Positions 10,335 to 18,710 of a DNA stretch of 64,000 nt are shown here, in pieces. Origin of the DNA: Piscinibacter aquaticus (GTDB lineage Bacteria > Pseudomonadota > Gammaproteobacteria > Burkholderiales > Burkholderiaceae_C). Location: assembly GCA_007994965.1 (NCBI GenBank), contig VOPW01000001.1, positions 2,046,001 through 2,110,000 of the forward strand, written 5' to 3'. The position numbers and the translations under genes were made by a program. Position 1 is the stretch's first letter, and each line of letters opens with the position of its first letter. The notes under the pieces are model-generated. The model had not been told where the DNA came from. It made no database searches and was given only the letters and a program-made list of their open reading frames with translations.

Positions 10335-11162
10335 ATGGACCGACGCGACGCTGCCAACCCGCCCTACCGGCTGCCGCCGCCGCTGTTCGATGCCCGCTGC
10401 AAGGCCTGCTGGTTCACCGCCGGCATCGCCGCGCTGGTGGTGGCGAGCTTCGTCAGCCTCGATCTGCAGTGGGCACAGTTCTTCTCGGCCGAGGCGCTGC
10501 GCAGCATGGGCCGCTTCCTCGGCGAATTCTTCCCGCCCGATACGCAGCCGGAGTTCCTGCGCAAGGTGGCCTGGGCCGCGTGGGAGACGCTGGCGATGTC
10601 GGCGCTGGGCACGCTGCTGGCGGCGATCGCCGGGCTGGTGCTCGCGCTGCCGGCCAGCCGCACGCATGCCGGTGCCCGCGCGCTGTGGCGCACGCCGACG
10701 CGGCTGCTGCTGAACGCGCTGCGCAGCGTGCCCGAGCTGGTCTGGGCCGCGCTGCTGCTGATTTCCGCCGGCCTCGGGCCGATGGCCGGCACGCTGGCGC
10801 TGGCGGTGCACACCGCCGGCGTGCTCGGCCGGCTGTTCGCCGAGGCGATCGAGAACGCGCCCAGCGGCCCGGCCGATGCGCTGCGGGCGCAAGGCGTCGG
10901 CCCGCTCCGCGTGATGGCCTATGCCACGCTGCCGCAGGTGCTGCCGCAGCTGCTGAGCTACACGCTGTACCGCTGGGAGAACAACATCCGCGCCGCCGCC
11001 GTGCTCGGCGTGGTCGGCGCCGGCGGGCTCGGCCAGCTGCTGGCCTTCCACATGGGGCTGTTCCACATGGGCAAGACGGCCACCATCCTCGGCGGGATGC
11101 TGGTGCTGGTGGCCATCGTCGATGCCGCGAGCTATGGCGCGCGGCGACTGCTGGCGCGATGA
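10335..11162 (+). CDS. PhnE-like ABC transporter permease, second copy
   Basis: This is an unbroken 275-aa permease paralogous to the one upstream. Both share the arrangement RSVPELVWA, TLPQVLPQLLSYTLYRWENN (YGLLPQNAAELTSYTVYRWE in the first) and VVGAGGLGQLLAF. An N-terminal segment (WFTAGIAALVVASFVSLDLQ) precedes the core membrane block. Two different permeases plus one ATPase and one binding protein make a complete importer. The start ATG at 10335 is preceded by GGAGGCGACG, a good ribosome-binding site. The next gene begins 13 bp later. Substrate assignment (selenate/selenite or another oxyanion) rests on the sen genes beside it and on the binding protein type. Confidence 0.88.
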   Translation: MDRRDAANPPYRLPPPLFDARCKACWFTAGIAALVVASFVSLDLQWAQFFSAEALRSMGRFLGEFFPPDTQPEFLRKVAWAAWETLAMSALGTLLAAIAGLVLALPASRTHAGARALWRTPTRLLLNALRSVPELVWAALLLISAGLGPMAGTLALAVHTAGVLGRLFAEAIENAPSGPADALRAQGVGPLRVMAYATLPQVLPQLLSYTLYRWENNIRAAAVLGVVGAGGLGQLLAFHMGLFHMGKTATILGGMLVLVAIVDAASYGARRLLAR

Positions 11163-11175
11163 GGGACGGGAGCCG

Positions 11176-11844
11176 ATGAGCACACGCCTGCTGGCCCTGG
11201 CCCTGATCGCGACGACGATGGCCGCCTGCGCGCTGCCCTGGGACGGCCTGTCGGACATGGCATGGTGGCAGCAGCAGCTGGCGCGCTGCGAGCACTGGTG
11301 CGACCAGCACCCGATCACCTTCACGCTGGCGTTCGCCATGCTCTTCGCCGTGATGGCCGCCGTCACGCTGCCCGGCTGCAGCGTGCTGTCGCTGATGGCC
11401 GGGCCGCTGTTCGGCGCGGTGGGCGGCACGCTGCTCGTCGGCGTGGCCTCGACGCTCGGTGCCACCGCGTCGTTTCTCGTCGCCCGCCACCTCGCGCGGC
11501 CGGCCGCACAGGCGCGCTTCGGCCACCGGCTGCAGCCGGTCGAAACCTTCCTCGCCCGCCACGGCCGCTGGCCGCTGTTTGTGCTCCGGTTGGTGCCGCT
11601 GGTGCCCTTTCCGGTGCTCAACCCGCTGCTCGGCCTCAGCAAGATGCCGCTGAGCCACTTCGTGCTGCCCAGCCTGGCCGGCCTGACGCTGGGCACCGTG
11701 CCCTACGTGTGGCTGGGCCTGTCGGCGCAGCAGCTCGCCTCGGCCACACCGGCCGACGCGGTGCCATTCGCACTGGCGGCGACGCTGCTGCTCGCCACGC
11801 TGTGGTGGCTGCGCCAGCGCTGGCAGAAGGCGGTGAGCCGATGA
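11176..11844 (+). CDS. TVP38/TMEM64 (DedA-like) membrane protein
   Basis: This unbroken 222-aa integral membrane protein belongs to the TVP38/TMEM64 family, related to DedA. The N-terminal hydrophobic segment ends in AAC and could be a membrane anchor. The conserved core is LPGCSVLSLMAGPLFGAVGG followed by FLVARHLARP and, near residue 140, RLVPLVPFPVLNPLLGLSKM, a re-entrant loop typical of the family. It ends in a further helix and a basic tail. DedA-like proteins have been linked to selenite uptake in Ralstonia/Cupriavidus, so a role in selenium entry fits but is inference. The gene follows the second permease by 13 bp and overlaps the ATP-grasp gene by 4 bp. Confidence 0.87.
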   Translation: MSTRLLALALIATTMAACALPWDGLSDMAWWQQQLARCEHWCDQHPITFTLAFAMLFAVMAAVTLPGCSVLSLMAGPLFGAVGGTLLVGVASTLGATASFLVARHLARPAAQARFGHRLQPVETFLARHGRWPLFVLRLVPLVPFPVLNPLLGLSKMPLSHFVLPSLAGLTLGTVPYVWLGLSAQQLASATPADAVPFALAATLLLATLWWLRQRWQKAVSR

Positions 11845-13193
11845 GCGCGCCACGGGTCGGCTGGCTGTTTGCCTACGACTGGGATGCCCAGGCGCTGACC
11901 GCGTTGCAGGCGGCCGGCCGTGCGCGCTTCGACACGGCCGGCTTCGATCTCTTCAGCTTCCCGAGCAACGCTGCGCTGATCGGCTTCGACCTTGAACGCA
12001 TGGCCGAACGCCCGGGCGCGCCGCGCGCGGCGGCGCGCCTGGGCCGGCGTGCTCTCGCACCACGAGCAGTTCGGCGCGCTGGCTGCCGCGCTGGTGGCCG
12101 AACGCATGGGCCTGCCGGGCACCCCCGGAGAGCATCCTCGCTGCGCAGCACAAGCTGCATGCACGCCGCGTGCTGCAGCAGGTGGCGCCTGAAGCCAACC
12201 TGCGCTTCGCGCCGCTGCAGGCCGAGTACGGCGAGCCGATCCCGGACGGCATCGAGTACCCGAGCTACGTCAAGCCGGTGAAGGCGGCCTTCTCGGTGCT
12301 GGCCCGCCGCGTCGAGAGCCGCAGCGAGCTGCAGCGCCACACCCGCTTCGGCCGGCGCGAACTGTGGGTGATCCGCCATCTCGTCGAGCCCTTCGAGCGC
12401 GTGTGCCGCGCGCGGCTGCCCGAGGCGGGGCCCTCGCACCGCATGCTGATGGAAGAGCCGGTGCTGCCGCAGGTGGCGCAGTACAACCTCGACGGCTGGG
12501 TGTTCGACGGCCGGTGCATGCGCTCGGCGTGGTCGATGCGGTGATGCTGCCGGGCACGCAGTCCTTCATGCGCTGGGAGGTGCCGAGCCGCCTCGATGCC
12601 GCAGTGCAGGCCCGCGCGCTCGACGTGGCGCGCCGCTTCCTGCAGGCGATCGGCTTCCGCCACGGCTTCTTCAACATGGAGTTCTTCCACGACGCCGCGA
12701 GCGGCCGGCTCAGCGTCATCGAATTCAACCCGCGCATGGCCTCGCAGTTCGGTGATCTGTACCGCCGCGTGCTCGGCGCCGATGCGCATGCGATGGCCTT
12801 AGCGATGGCGCTCGGCCGCGATCCGCGCGATGTGCCTCGCGAGGCGCCGACTGCCGGCGCCGCGGCGAGCCTCGTCTACCGCACGCTCGAAGGCGAAACG
12901 CCGCCCCCGCCGCCCTCGCCGTGGCAACGCCACCAGTTTGCGCGCCAGTTTCCCGACGGCCTGGTATTCAGCTTCCCGAAGCACGGCCACGCCCTCGCGC
13001 GCGACTACAAGTGGACCGGCAGCCACCGCTACGGCATCGTCCACCTCGGCGGCCGCGACCGCGCCGACCTGCGCGAACGCGCCGAGCGCGCCAGCGCCTT
13101 GCTCGGCTGGCCCGCGCCGTATCGAGACATGGCCGCGGCGGTTTCGCCGCAGGCCGGGACGAACGAATCCCCCTTCCGTACGGAGCCTCCTGA
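11841..13193 (+). CDS. ATP-grasp domain enzyme (at least four frameshifts)
   Basis: This is an ATP-grasp ligase-type protein of unknown substrate, about 450 aa after correction. Its N-terminal pre-ATP-grasp region (MSAPRVGWLFAYDWDAQALT) resembles no enzyme I can name. A central part has HHEQFGALAAALVAERMGLP, then ESILAAQHKLHARRVLQQ and YPSYVKPVKAAFSVLARRV, where the Lys would contact ATP. The C-terminal metal site is GFFNMEFFH followed by LSVIEFNPRMASQFGDLY, the biotin-carboxylase-like pattern (E then E-x-N-x-R). Breaks lie near 12040, 12128 and 12520, and one near the 3' end is needed to reach the stop that forms TGATG with the next gene. It overlaps the TVP38 gene by 4 bp. Its coupling to the selenium locus suggests, but does not prove, a related role. 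Confidence 0.82.
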
Positions 13194-13810
13194 TGACCCT
13201 CGGCCTTCCCGCCCTGCCGCGCCTGCTGCGCGCGGCGCTGATCGCGATCACCTGCGTCGCCGCGCTCAGCGGCTGCGGTGCGATGCTCGCGCAGAACCCC
13301 TCCAGTGCCCTCAAGCCGGTGAATGCCGTGAAGGATGGCGACGATGCGCGCGTGATGCTCCAGGGCGCCGACGTGGTGGCCTATTTCACCCAGGGCCGCT
13401 ACCAGCCGGGGCAAGCGTCGATCAGGAGCGTGTACGAAGGCGTGACCTTCCGCTTCGCCAGCGCCGAGCACAAGGCGCTGTTCGATGCGCAGCCGACGAA
13501 ATACCTGCCGCAGTTCGGCGGCTACTGCGCCAACGGCATCGCCTATGCGATCCCCTGGGGCGGCGATGCCGACACCTGGCGCGTCATCGACGGCAAGCTC
13601 TACATCTTCGGCGGCCGCGGCAGCCAGGAAGCCTTCGAGCTCGACATCCCCGGCAACCTCGCGCTGGCCAACCGCTACTGGGCCGAGGAAGTGGCCGGCA
13701 GCAACAGCTTCTGGCAACGCGGCAAGCGCCTGGTCTGGCGCGTGCCGCACTACAAGTCGGGCGACGAACTCGCGGCGATGGTCGCGAAGGCGCGCGCCGC
13801 GAAGCCTTAG
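13193..13810 (+). CDS. YHS-domain lipoprotein
   Basis: This unbroken 205-aa protein has a signal peptide ending in a lipobox (TCVAALSGCGAM, Cys near residue 29), so it should be lipid-anchored and exported. The body is a YHS-type domain: DVVAYFTQGRYQPGQASI, YEGVTFRFASAEHKALFDAQ and KYLPQFGGYCANGIAYAIPW, then YIFGGRGSQEAFELDI. YHS domains are often metal- or metalloid-associated (as in copper enzymes and mercury resistance), but the classic Cys-rich YHS motif is not obvious; one Cys remains in GGYCANG. The start ATG overlaps the ATP-grasp stop (TGATG), so translation is coupled. It is the last gene of the rightward run and converges on fahA, with 10 bp between stops. Confidence 0.82.
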   Translation: MTLGLPALPRLLRAALIAITCVAALSGCGAMLAQNPSSALKPVNAVKDGDDARVMLQGADVVAYFTQGRYQPGQASIRSVYEGVTFRFASAEHKALFDAQPTKYLPQFGGYCANGIAYAIPWGGDADTWRVIDGKLYIFGGRGSQEAFELDIPGNLALANRYWAEEVAGSNSFWQRGKRLVWRVPHYKSGDELAAMVAKARAAKP

Positions 13811-13820
13811 GTCTTCAGCC

Positions 13821-15128
13821 TCACGCCGCGATCGCCGGCAGCACCCGGCCCACGCATTCGCCGAAGCCGATGCGCGCCGCCCCGGGGCGTTCGCACCAGC
13901 CGCGGATCGTGACCGCATCGCCGTCGAGCAGCCAGCTGCGCGTCTGGCCGTCGGGCAGCTGGATCGGCTGATTGCCGCCCTGCGTCAGCTCGATCAGCGC
14001 GCCGGCCTGATCGAGTGTCGGGCCCGACAGCGTGCCGGTGCCGAACAGATCACCCGGTTGCAGGTTGCAGCCGTTGACGGTGTGGTGCGCCACCATCTGC
14101 GCGATCGTCCAGTAGGCGTGGCGGTAGCTGGTGTTGCAGATCGATGCGGGCTCGCGCATCGACGGCGTCTGCAGCAGCACCTGCAACTGCACGTCGAGGC
14201 TGCCCGCTTGCCGGTTCGCTTCGCTGTCCAGATACGGCAGCGGCTGCGGATCGCCCTCCGGCCGCTCGAACGGCACGCGGTACGGCGCCAGCGCTTCCAG
14301 CGTCACGATCCACGGCGAGATCGTCGTCGCGAAGTTCTTGCTCAGGAAGGGACCGAGCGGCAGGTATTCCCAGCCCTGGATGTCGCGCGCCGACCAGTCG
14401 TTGAGCAGGCACAGGCCGAACACATGCGCCTCCGCTTCTTCGATGCCGATCGGCTCACCGAGCGCATTGCCACGGCCGATGAAGACGCCGAGTTCCAGTT
14501 CGATGTCCAGTTTCTGGCTCGGGCCGAACTGCGGCGCGCTGGCGCCGGGCGGCATCGTCTGCCCGCGCGGGCGGCGAAAGGCCTGCGGCGAGACGCCGAT
14601 GCTCGATGCGCGCCCGTGGTAGCCGATCGGCACCCACTTGTAGTTGGGCAGCAGCGGGTTGTCGGGGCGGAACTGCCGGCCGATGTTGGTGGCGTGGTGC
14701 ACCGAGGTGTAGAAGTCGGTGTAGTCGCCGATGCGCGCCGGCACGGCGTAGGCGACGCCCGCGCGCGGCACGAGACAGGGTTCGAGGGCTTCGCGCATCG
14801 GCGAGCCCTCGCGCAGCGCGCGCGACAGCGCCAGCCGCAGCGCCGACCAGGTCGCCGGCCCGAGCGCCATCAGGGCGTTGAGCGAATCGCCCGCCGCTGC
14901 CGCAGCGGCGCGTGCCGCCGCCCCCTCGCACACACCGCGCTCGGCCACCGCCGCCAGATCGACGATCGCATCGCCGATCGCCACGCCGCCGCGAAACGGC
15001 TCGCGCGGCCGACGGAAGACGGCGAACGGCAGGTTCTGGACGGGGAAGTCGCTGCCGGCGTTCGCGGATGCATTGGCCGACTCGACCCAGCTCTTCAGCG
15101 CCGGATCGTGCGTCTCGTTGAGCGCCAC
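13821..15128 (-). CDS. fahA: Fumarylacetoacetase
   Basis: FahA hydrolyses 4-fumarylacetoacetate to fumarate and acetoacetate, the last step of homogentisate breakdown. The 435-aa two-domain length is that of true fumarylacetoacetase, not the short FAH family. Metal-site signatures are visible: IGDYTDFYTSVHHATNIGRQ, QKLDIELELGVFIGRG and LCLLNDWSARDIQGWEYLPL, and the C-terminal catalytic region contains MVAHHTVNGCNLQPGDLFGT. The start is taken as GTG at 15128 (MALNETHDPALKSWVES), 5 bp after the VOC stop; no ATG is available in frame near that point. The frame is unbroken. It is the last gene of a five-gene operon. No homogentisate dioxygenase or maleylacetoacetate isomerase gene is nearby. Confidence 0.92.
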   Translation of the reverse strand: MALNETHDPALKSWVESANASANAGSDFPVQNLPFAVFRRPREPFRGGVAIGDAIVDLAAVAERGVCEGAAARAAAAAAGDSLNALMALGPATWSALRLALSRALREGSPMREALEPCLVPRAGVAYAVPARIGDYTDFYTSVHHATNIGRQFRPDNPLLPNYKWVPIGYHGRASSIGVSPQAFRRPRGQTMPPGASAPQFGPSQKLDIELELGVFIGRGNALGEPIGIEEAEAHVFGLCLLNDWSARDIQGWEYLPLGPFLSKNFATTISPWIVTLEALAPYRVPFERPEGDPQPLPYLDSEANRQAGSLDVQLQVLLQTPSMREPASICNTSYRHAYWTIAQMVAHHTVNGCNLQPGDLFGTGTLSGPTLDQAGALIELTQGGNQPIQLPDGQTRSWLLDGDAVTIRGWCERPGAARIGFGECVGRVLPAIAA

Positions 15129-15133
15129 GGCCG

Positions 15134-15677
15134 TCAGGCCTTGGCGGCCATCGAGCCGTCGTGCATCCAGGCGGCGTGCTTGGGCGCGCGCTTGGTGCGG
15201 CTCCATTCGTCGAGCATCTCGCGCTTCACGGCATCGAGCTTCTCGTACATCTGCGGCGTGCCGGTATCGGCGGCGAGTTCGATGCGGTGGCCGTTCGGGT
15301 CGAAGAAATAGATGCTCTTGAAGATCGTGTGGTCGGTGGGCCCGAGCACGTCGATGCCGGCGGCCTCGAGCTTCGCCTTCGTCGCCAGCAGCGTCTCCAT
15401 CGAATCGACCTTCATCGCCGTGCTGCACCCAGGCCGGCGTATTCGGATCGCGCCCCATCTCCGGCTGGCTGGGCAGTTCGAAGAAGGCCAGGATGTTGCC
15501 GCCGCCGGCGTCGAGGAACACGTGCATGTACGGATCCGGCGCCTTGGTCGAGGGCACCTCGTTCTCGGCGATGGCGAGCACGAAGTTCATGCCGAGGTGG
15601 CGTTCGTACCAGTCGACCGTCTCCTTCGCATCCTTGCAGCGGTAGGCGACGTGGTGGATTCTCTCGATCAAGGGCAT
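15134..15677 (-). CDS. VOC-family (glyoxalase/dioxygenase-fold) protein (one frameshift)
   Basis: This is a single-module protein of the vicinal oxygen chelate superfamily, about 181 aa. Expected metal ligands are present: His in RIHHVAYRCKD near the start, His in PAWVQH mid-protein and Glu in GHRIELAADTGTP. This H-H-E set is that of extradiol dioxygenases and glyoxalases. The frame breaks near 15420, where PAWVQH should pass directly to AMKVDSMETLLATKAKLE. It sits between fahA and a DUF2783 gene in a catabolic operon lacking any other ring-cleavage gene, so a dioxygenase role is possible. Glyoxalase, epimerase or binding roles cannot be excluded. Confidence 0.82.
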
Positions 15678-15699
15678 GGGGGTCTCCTTCAGTGCCTGT

Positions 15700-15963
15700 T
15701 CAAGCCGGCGTGTGCGATGGCACCACCGGGCTGATCGCGCCGATGCCGGCCTTCGAGACGGACTCTGCCGCCTCGGGCCGGCCGCGCGCGATGCGCAGCG
15801 CCTCGCGGATCACGCCGAGGTCGCCGATGTGATTGGACAGCAGCAGCACCAGGCGTGCATTCATCGCGTGGCTCTCCTCGGTGGAAAGACCCTGGTGCGC
15901 CGAGATCAGGGCCTCGTAGAAGTCGTCGTACGAGGCCATGTGGGCGGTGGTGTTCAGCGGCAT
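15700..15963 (-). CDS. DUF2783-type small protein
   Basis: This unbroken 87-aa protein matches what I recall of DUF2783 proteins, small partners encoded beside phenol-type FAD monooxygenases. The visible core is SYDDFYEALISAHQGLSTEE followed by ARLVLLLSNHIGDLGVIREA. It is mostly helical, with no signal peptide, Cys cluster or catalytic motif. It lies 12 bp downstream of the FAD monooxygenase and 22 bp upstream of the VOC gene, inside the operon. Its biochemical role is unknown; the constant pairing with the monooxygenase suggests a subunit or accessory factor. Confidence 0.75.
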   Translation of the reverse strand: MPLNTTAHMASYDDFYEALISAHQGLSTEESHAMNARLVLLLSNHIGDLGVIREALRIARGRPEAAESVSKAGIGAISPVVPSHTPA

Positions 15964-15975
15964 CGCCGGTCTCCT

Positions 15976-17620
15976 TCAGGCGCAGGCCGTGGCGCGCTGC
16001 AATGCAGCGCGCACCGCCGCCAGCGTCGGTTGCCGCCAGCGCGCGCAGACATGCTGGTCGGGGCGGATCAGGTAGGCCGTGCCGTCGCGGGCATCAAGCC
16101 GGCCAGCGGCGAGGCCTTGGGCGTCGATGAGGTCGCGGCCCACCGCCAGTGTCGACAGTCCCGGCAATTCGGCTGCCCAGGCCGGCGCGTCGCCGAAGAC
16201 GATCAGCGTGAAGCCGGGAGCGCACTCGCGCAGCAGCCCGTGGCGCTGCCATCGCGGCGCTGCAGCGGCGCATCGGCCAGCGGCGCGCCAGCACCATGCG
16301 GCCGTCGAACGCATCCACATCCGGCGTATTCAGCGCCGAGCCGTGCAGCGTGGCCGGCACCGACAGCCGCCCGCTGTTGACCAGCCGCCGCGCAAACTCG
16401 TGCTCGCGCGCCAGCGCCAGCACTGGTCGCGGAACAACCGGCTGATCTCGCTCTTGGGCGTGATGAAGTCGGTGGAGCGCGTCGAGTTGAGGAGGTTCTC
16501 GTCGGCCGCGTATTCGCGCTCCGGGCCGTAGCTCTCGACCAGCGCCACGGGCGACTGCCCGCGGATCACGCGGTCGAGCTTCCAGGCCAAGGTTGTCGGC
16601 ATCCTGCACGCCGCTGTTGGCGCCGCGCGCGCCGAAGGGCGAGACGCCATGCGCCGCATCGCCGGCGAAGATCACCCGGCCGTGCACGAAGCGATCCATG
16701 CGCAGGCAGGCGAAGGTATAGACGCTCGCCCATTCCAGCGTGAACTTCGCGTCCGGGCCGAGCAGCGCCTGCACGCGCGGGAGGATCTTCTCCGGCTTCT
16801 TCTCCTCTTCCGGATCGGCGTCCCAGCCGAGCTGGAAGTCGATGCGCCAGACGTCGTCGGGCTCGCGGTGCAGAAGCCCCGATTGGTTCGGATGGAACGG
16901 CGGGTCGAACCAGAACCAACGCTCGGCGGGAAACTGCGCCCGCATCTTCACGTCGGCGATCAGGAAGCGGTCGTGGAAGATGCGGCCCTTGCTCTCCAGC
17001 CCCATCAGGCCGCGCATCGGCGAGCGCGAGCCGTCGCAGGCGATCACCCAACCGGCCTCGAGGCGGTAATCGCCCTCGGGGGTGCCGACGGTCAGCGTGG
17101 CGCCATCCTCGCGCGGCGCGATGCCCTTCACGGTGTTGTGCCAGCGGATCTCGATGCCCGGCAGCTGCAGCGCACGCTCGACGAGGTAGGCCTCGCAGTA
17201 GTACTGCTGCAGGTTGATGAAGGCCGGCCGCTCGTGGCCCGATTCGGGCAGCAGGTCGAACTGGTAGACCTGCTCGTCGTGGAAGAACACCCGGCCGACA
17301 TTCCACGACACGCCCTTGTCGACCATCGGCTGGCCGACGCCGAGCCGGTCCCAGATCTCCAGCGTGCGCTTGGCGAAGCACAGCGCCCGCGAGCCGATCG
17401 ACAGCTTGTGGTCGTTGTCGAGCACCAGCACCGGCTGGCCGCGCTGCGCGAGATCGATGGCCAGCGTCAGCCCCACCGGGCCGGCGCCGACGATGACGAT
17501 GCGATGCTTCGCCGGCGCGGCGGCGTCCTGGTCGGCGCTGCGCCGGTACGGGAAGGCGATGGCCTGCACCGCGGCGCCGTCGCCGCGAAAGACATCCGCC
17601 GGCAGGTCGAGCGGCTTCAT
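15976..17620 (-). CDS. FAD-dependent aromatic monooxygenase (three frameshifts)
   Basis: This is a class A flavoprotein monooxygenase of the PHBH/MhpA type, about 548 aa when joined, which hydroxylates an aromatic ring with NAD(P)H and oxygen. The FAD Rossmann motif is IVIVGAGPVGLTLAIDLAQR near residue 42. The second motif is VIACDGSRSPMRGLMGL, and the GD motif is VIFAGDAAHGVSPFGARGAN. The C-terminal thioredoxin-like domain (FTLIVFGDAPAWAAELPG, then DGTAYLIRPDQHVCARWRQ) is that of phenol hydroxylase-like members. Breaks near 16590, 16425 and 16260 are bridged by single bases. It is 4 bp downstream of the MBL gene. The substrate is not evident; a hydroxyphenyl-acid giving a homogentisate-type product would fit fahA. 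Confidence 0.88.
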
Positions 17621-17624
17621 GGCC

Positions 17625-18618
17625 TCAGCCTTCGATGCCTTCGAGCGTCTTCCACATCTGCCGGTCGCGCTCGGCGGTCCACACGCGCGGGTCGCGGTAC
17701 TGCGTGGCCTCGTCGTAGCAGCGCGTCACGTCGAAGGGCATGCAGTGGTCGAAGATCACCCAGTGGCCGTATTTCGGCTTCAGCGCCGCATAGGTGTCCT
17801 GGTAGACGGCATTCAGGTCCTTGCCCGCCGCCACGCCCGCCTGCACGCTCGCCCACACATCGGCGATGAAGGCGCGCGTGCCGGCCGGCCGGCCGCCACC
17901 CGCTCGGCGCCGACCAGCGCCGCACCGCGGCCCGGCACCAGCGCCTGCGGGTTCAGCGCGGCGATGTTGTCCAGCGTCTGCGGCCAGTCGCGGAAATAGG
18001 CGTCACCGGCGTACGGCGTGGCGTCGAACTCGACCAGTCGCCCGACAGCAGCGTCTTCTCGCCGGGCAGCCACACCACGGTGTCGCCCTTGGTGTGACCG
18101 CGGCCGAGCTGCAGCAATTGCACCTCCAGCTTGCCGAGCCACAGCGTCATCCGGCCGGTGAAGGTCAGGGTCGGCCAGGTCAGGCCCGGGGGCACCGTCT
18201 CGACGTTGCGGAACAGGCGCGGGAAGCGGCCGATCTCGCTGGCCTTGTCGGCCTCGCCGCGCTCGACGATCAGGTCGTGGGTGTCCTGGCTGGCGAGGAT
18301 CTGCTGCAGGCCTTCCGCCCGGTAGGCCGAGGCGCCGAGCACGCGCACCGCGTGGTAGTGCGTCAGCACCACGTACTTGATGGGCTTGTCGGTCACCGCG
18401 CGGATGCGGCGGATCACGTCGGCCGCCATCGCCGGCGTGGCCTGCGTATCGGCCACCAGCACCGCGTCGTCGCCGATCACGATGCCGGTGTTCGGGTCGC
18501 CCTCGGCGGTGTAGGCCCAGGCGTGCTCGGAGATCTGCGTGAAGCTGACCTTCTTCTCTTCCAGGTCGGCTTGCGAGGCGAAGGCTTTGGTGGGCGCGTT
18601 CATCGGCTGTTTGTCCAT
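17625..18618 (-). CDS. MBL-fold metallo-hydrolase with altered metal motif (two frameshifts)
   Basis: This is a metallo-beta-lactamase-fold protein of about 330 aa. Typical strands appear (ISEHAWAYTAEGDPNTGIVI, then DDAVLVADTQATPAMAADVI). The usual HxHxDH motif is replaced by THYHAVRVLGASAY, so the Asp and third His of the metal site are missing; the later His is in GRGHTKGDTVVWLPGEKTLL. Breaks lie near 18040 and 17895. The first gene of the catabolic operon, it is transcribed away from iclR. Start choice is between MDKQPMNAPTK (18618) and the internal MNAPTK (18603). Its reaction is unknown; a hydrolase acting on a pathway ester or lactone is possible, as is a non-catalytic or one-metal role. 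Confidence 0.82.
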
Positions 18619-18666
18619 TGCGAATGGATTTGCATTGTAGACTTCGCGGCGGAATGCGGCAAATTC

Positions 18667-18683
18667 GTTTGCAGATGGCAAAC
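18667..18683. promoter_or_regulatory. Candidate IclR operator (inverted repeat)
   Basis: A perfect inverted repeat GTTTGC-AGATG-GCAAAC lies in the 92-bp gap between the divergent MBL operon and iclR. A looser partner, GAAT-GCGGCAA-ATTC, lies just to the left. IclR regulators bind short palindromes in such divergent gaps, so this is the best candidate operator for both directions. It is a sequence observation; binding is inferred. Confidence 0.5.
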
Positions 18684-18710
18684 TCGGAGGCGCGTCATGG
18701 AGGAGGCAGC

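Noticed and set aside
7781..11162. A phosphonate uptake operon (phnDCE)
   Set aside because: The fold is PhnDCE-like, but no phosphonate or phosphite catabolic gene is present and the genes adjoin selD/sen genes. I kept the family names without claiming phosphonate as substrate.
14172..15677. A fused VOC-fumarylacetoacetase protein (one long frame of about 618 codons)
   Set aside because: The middle of the frame is Arg-rich nonsense read out of phase after a break near 15420. The VOC C-terminus is found in the other frame, with its own stop before fahA.
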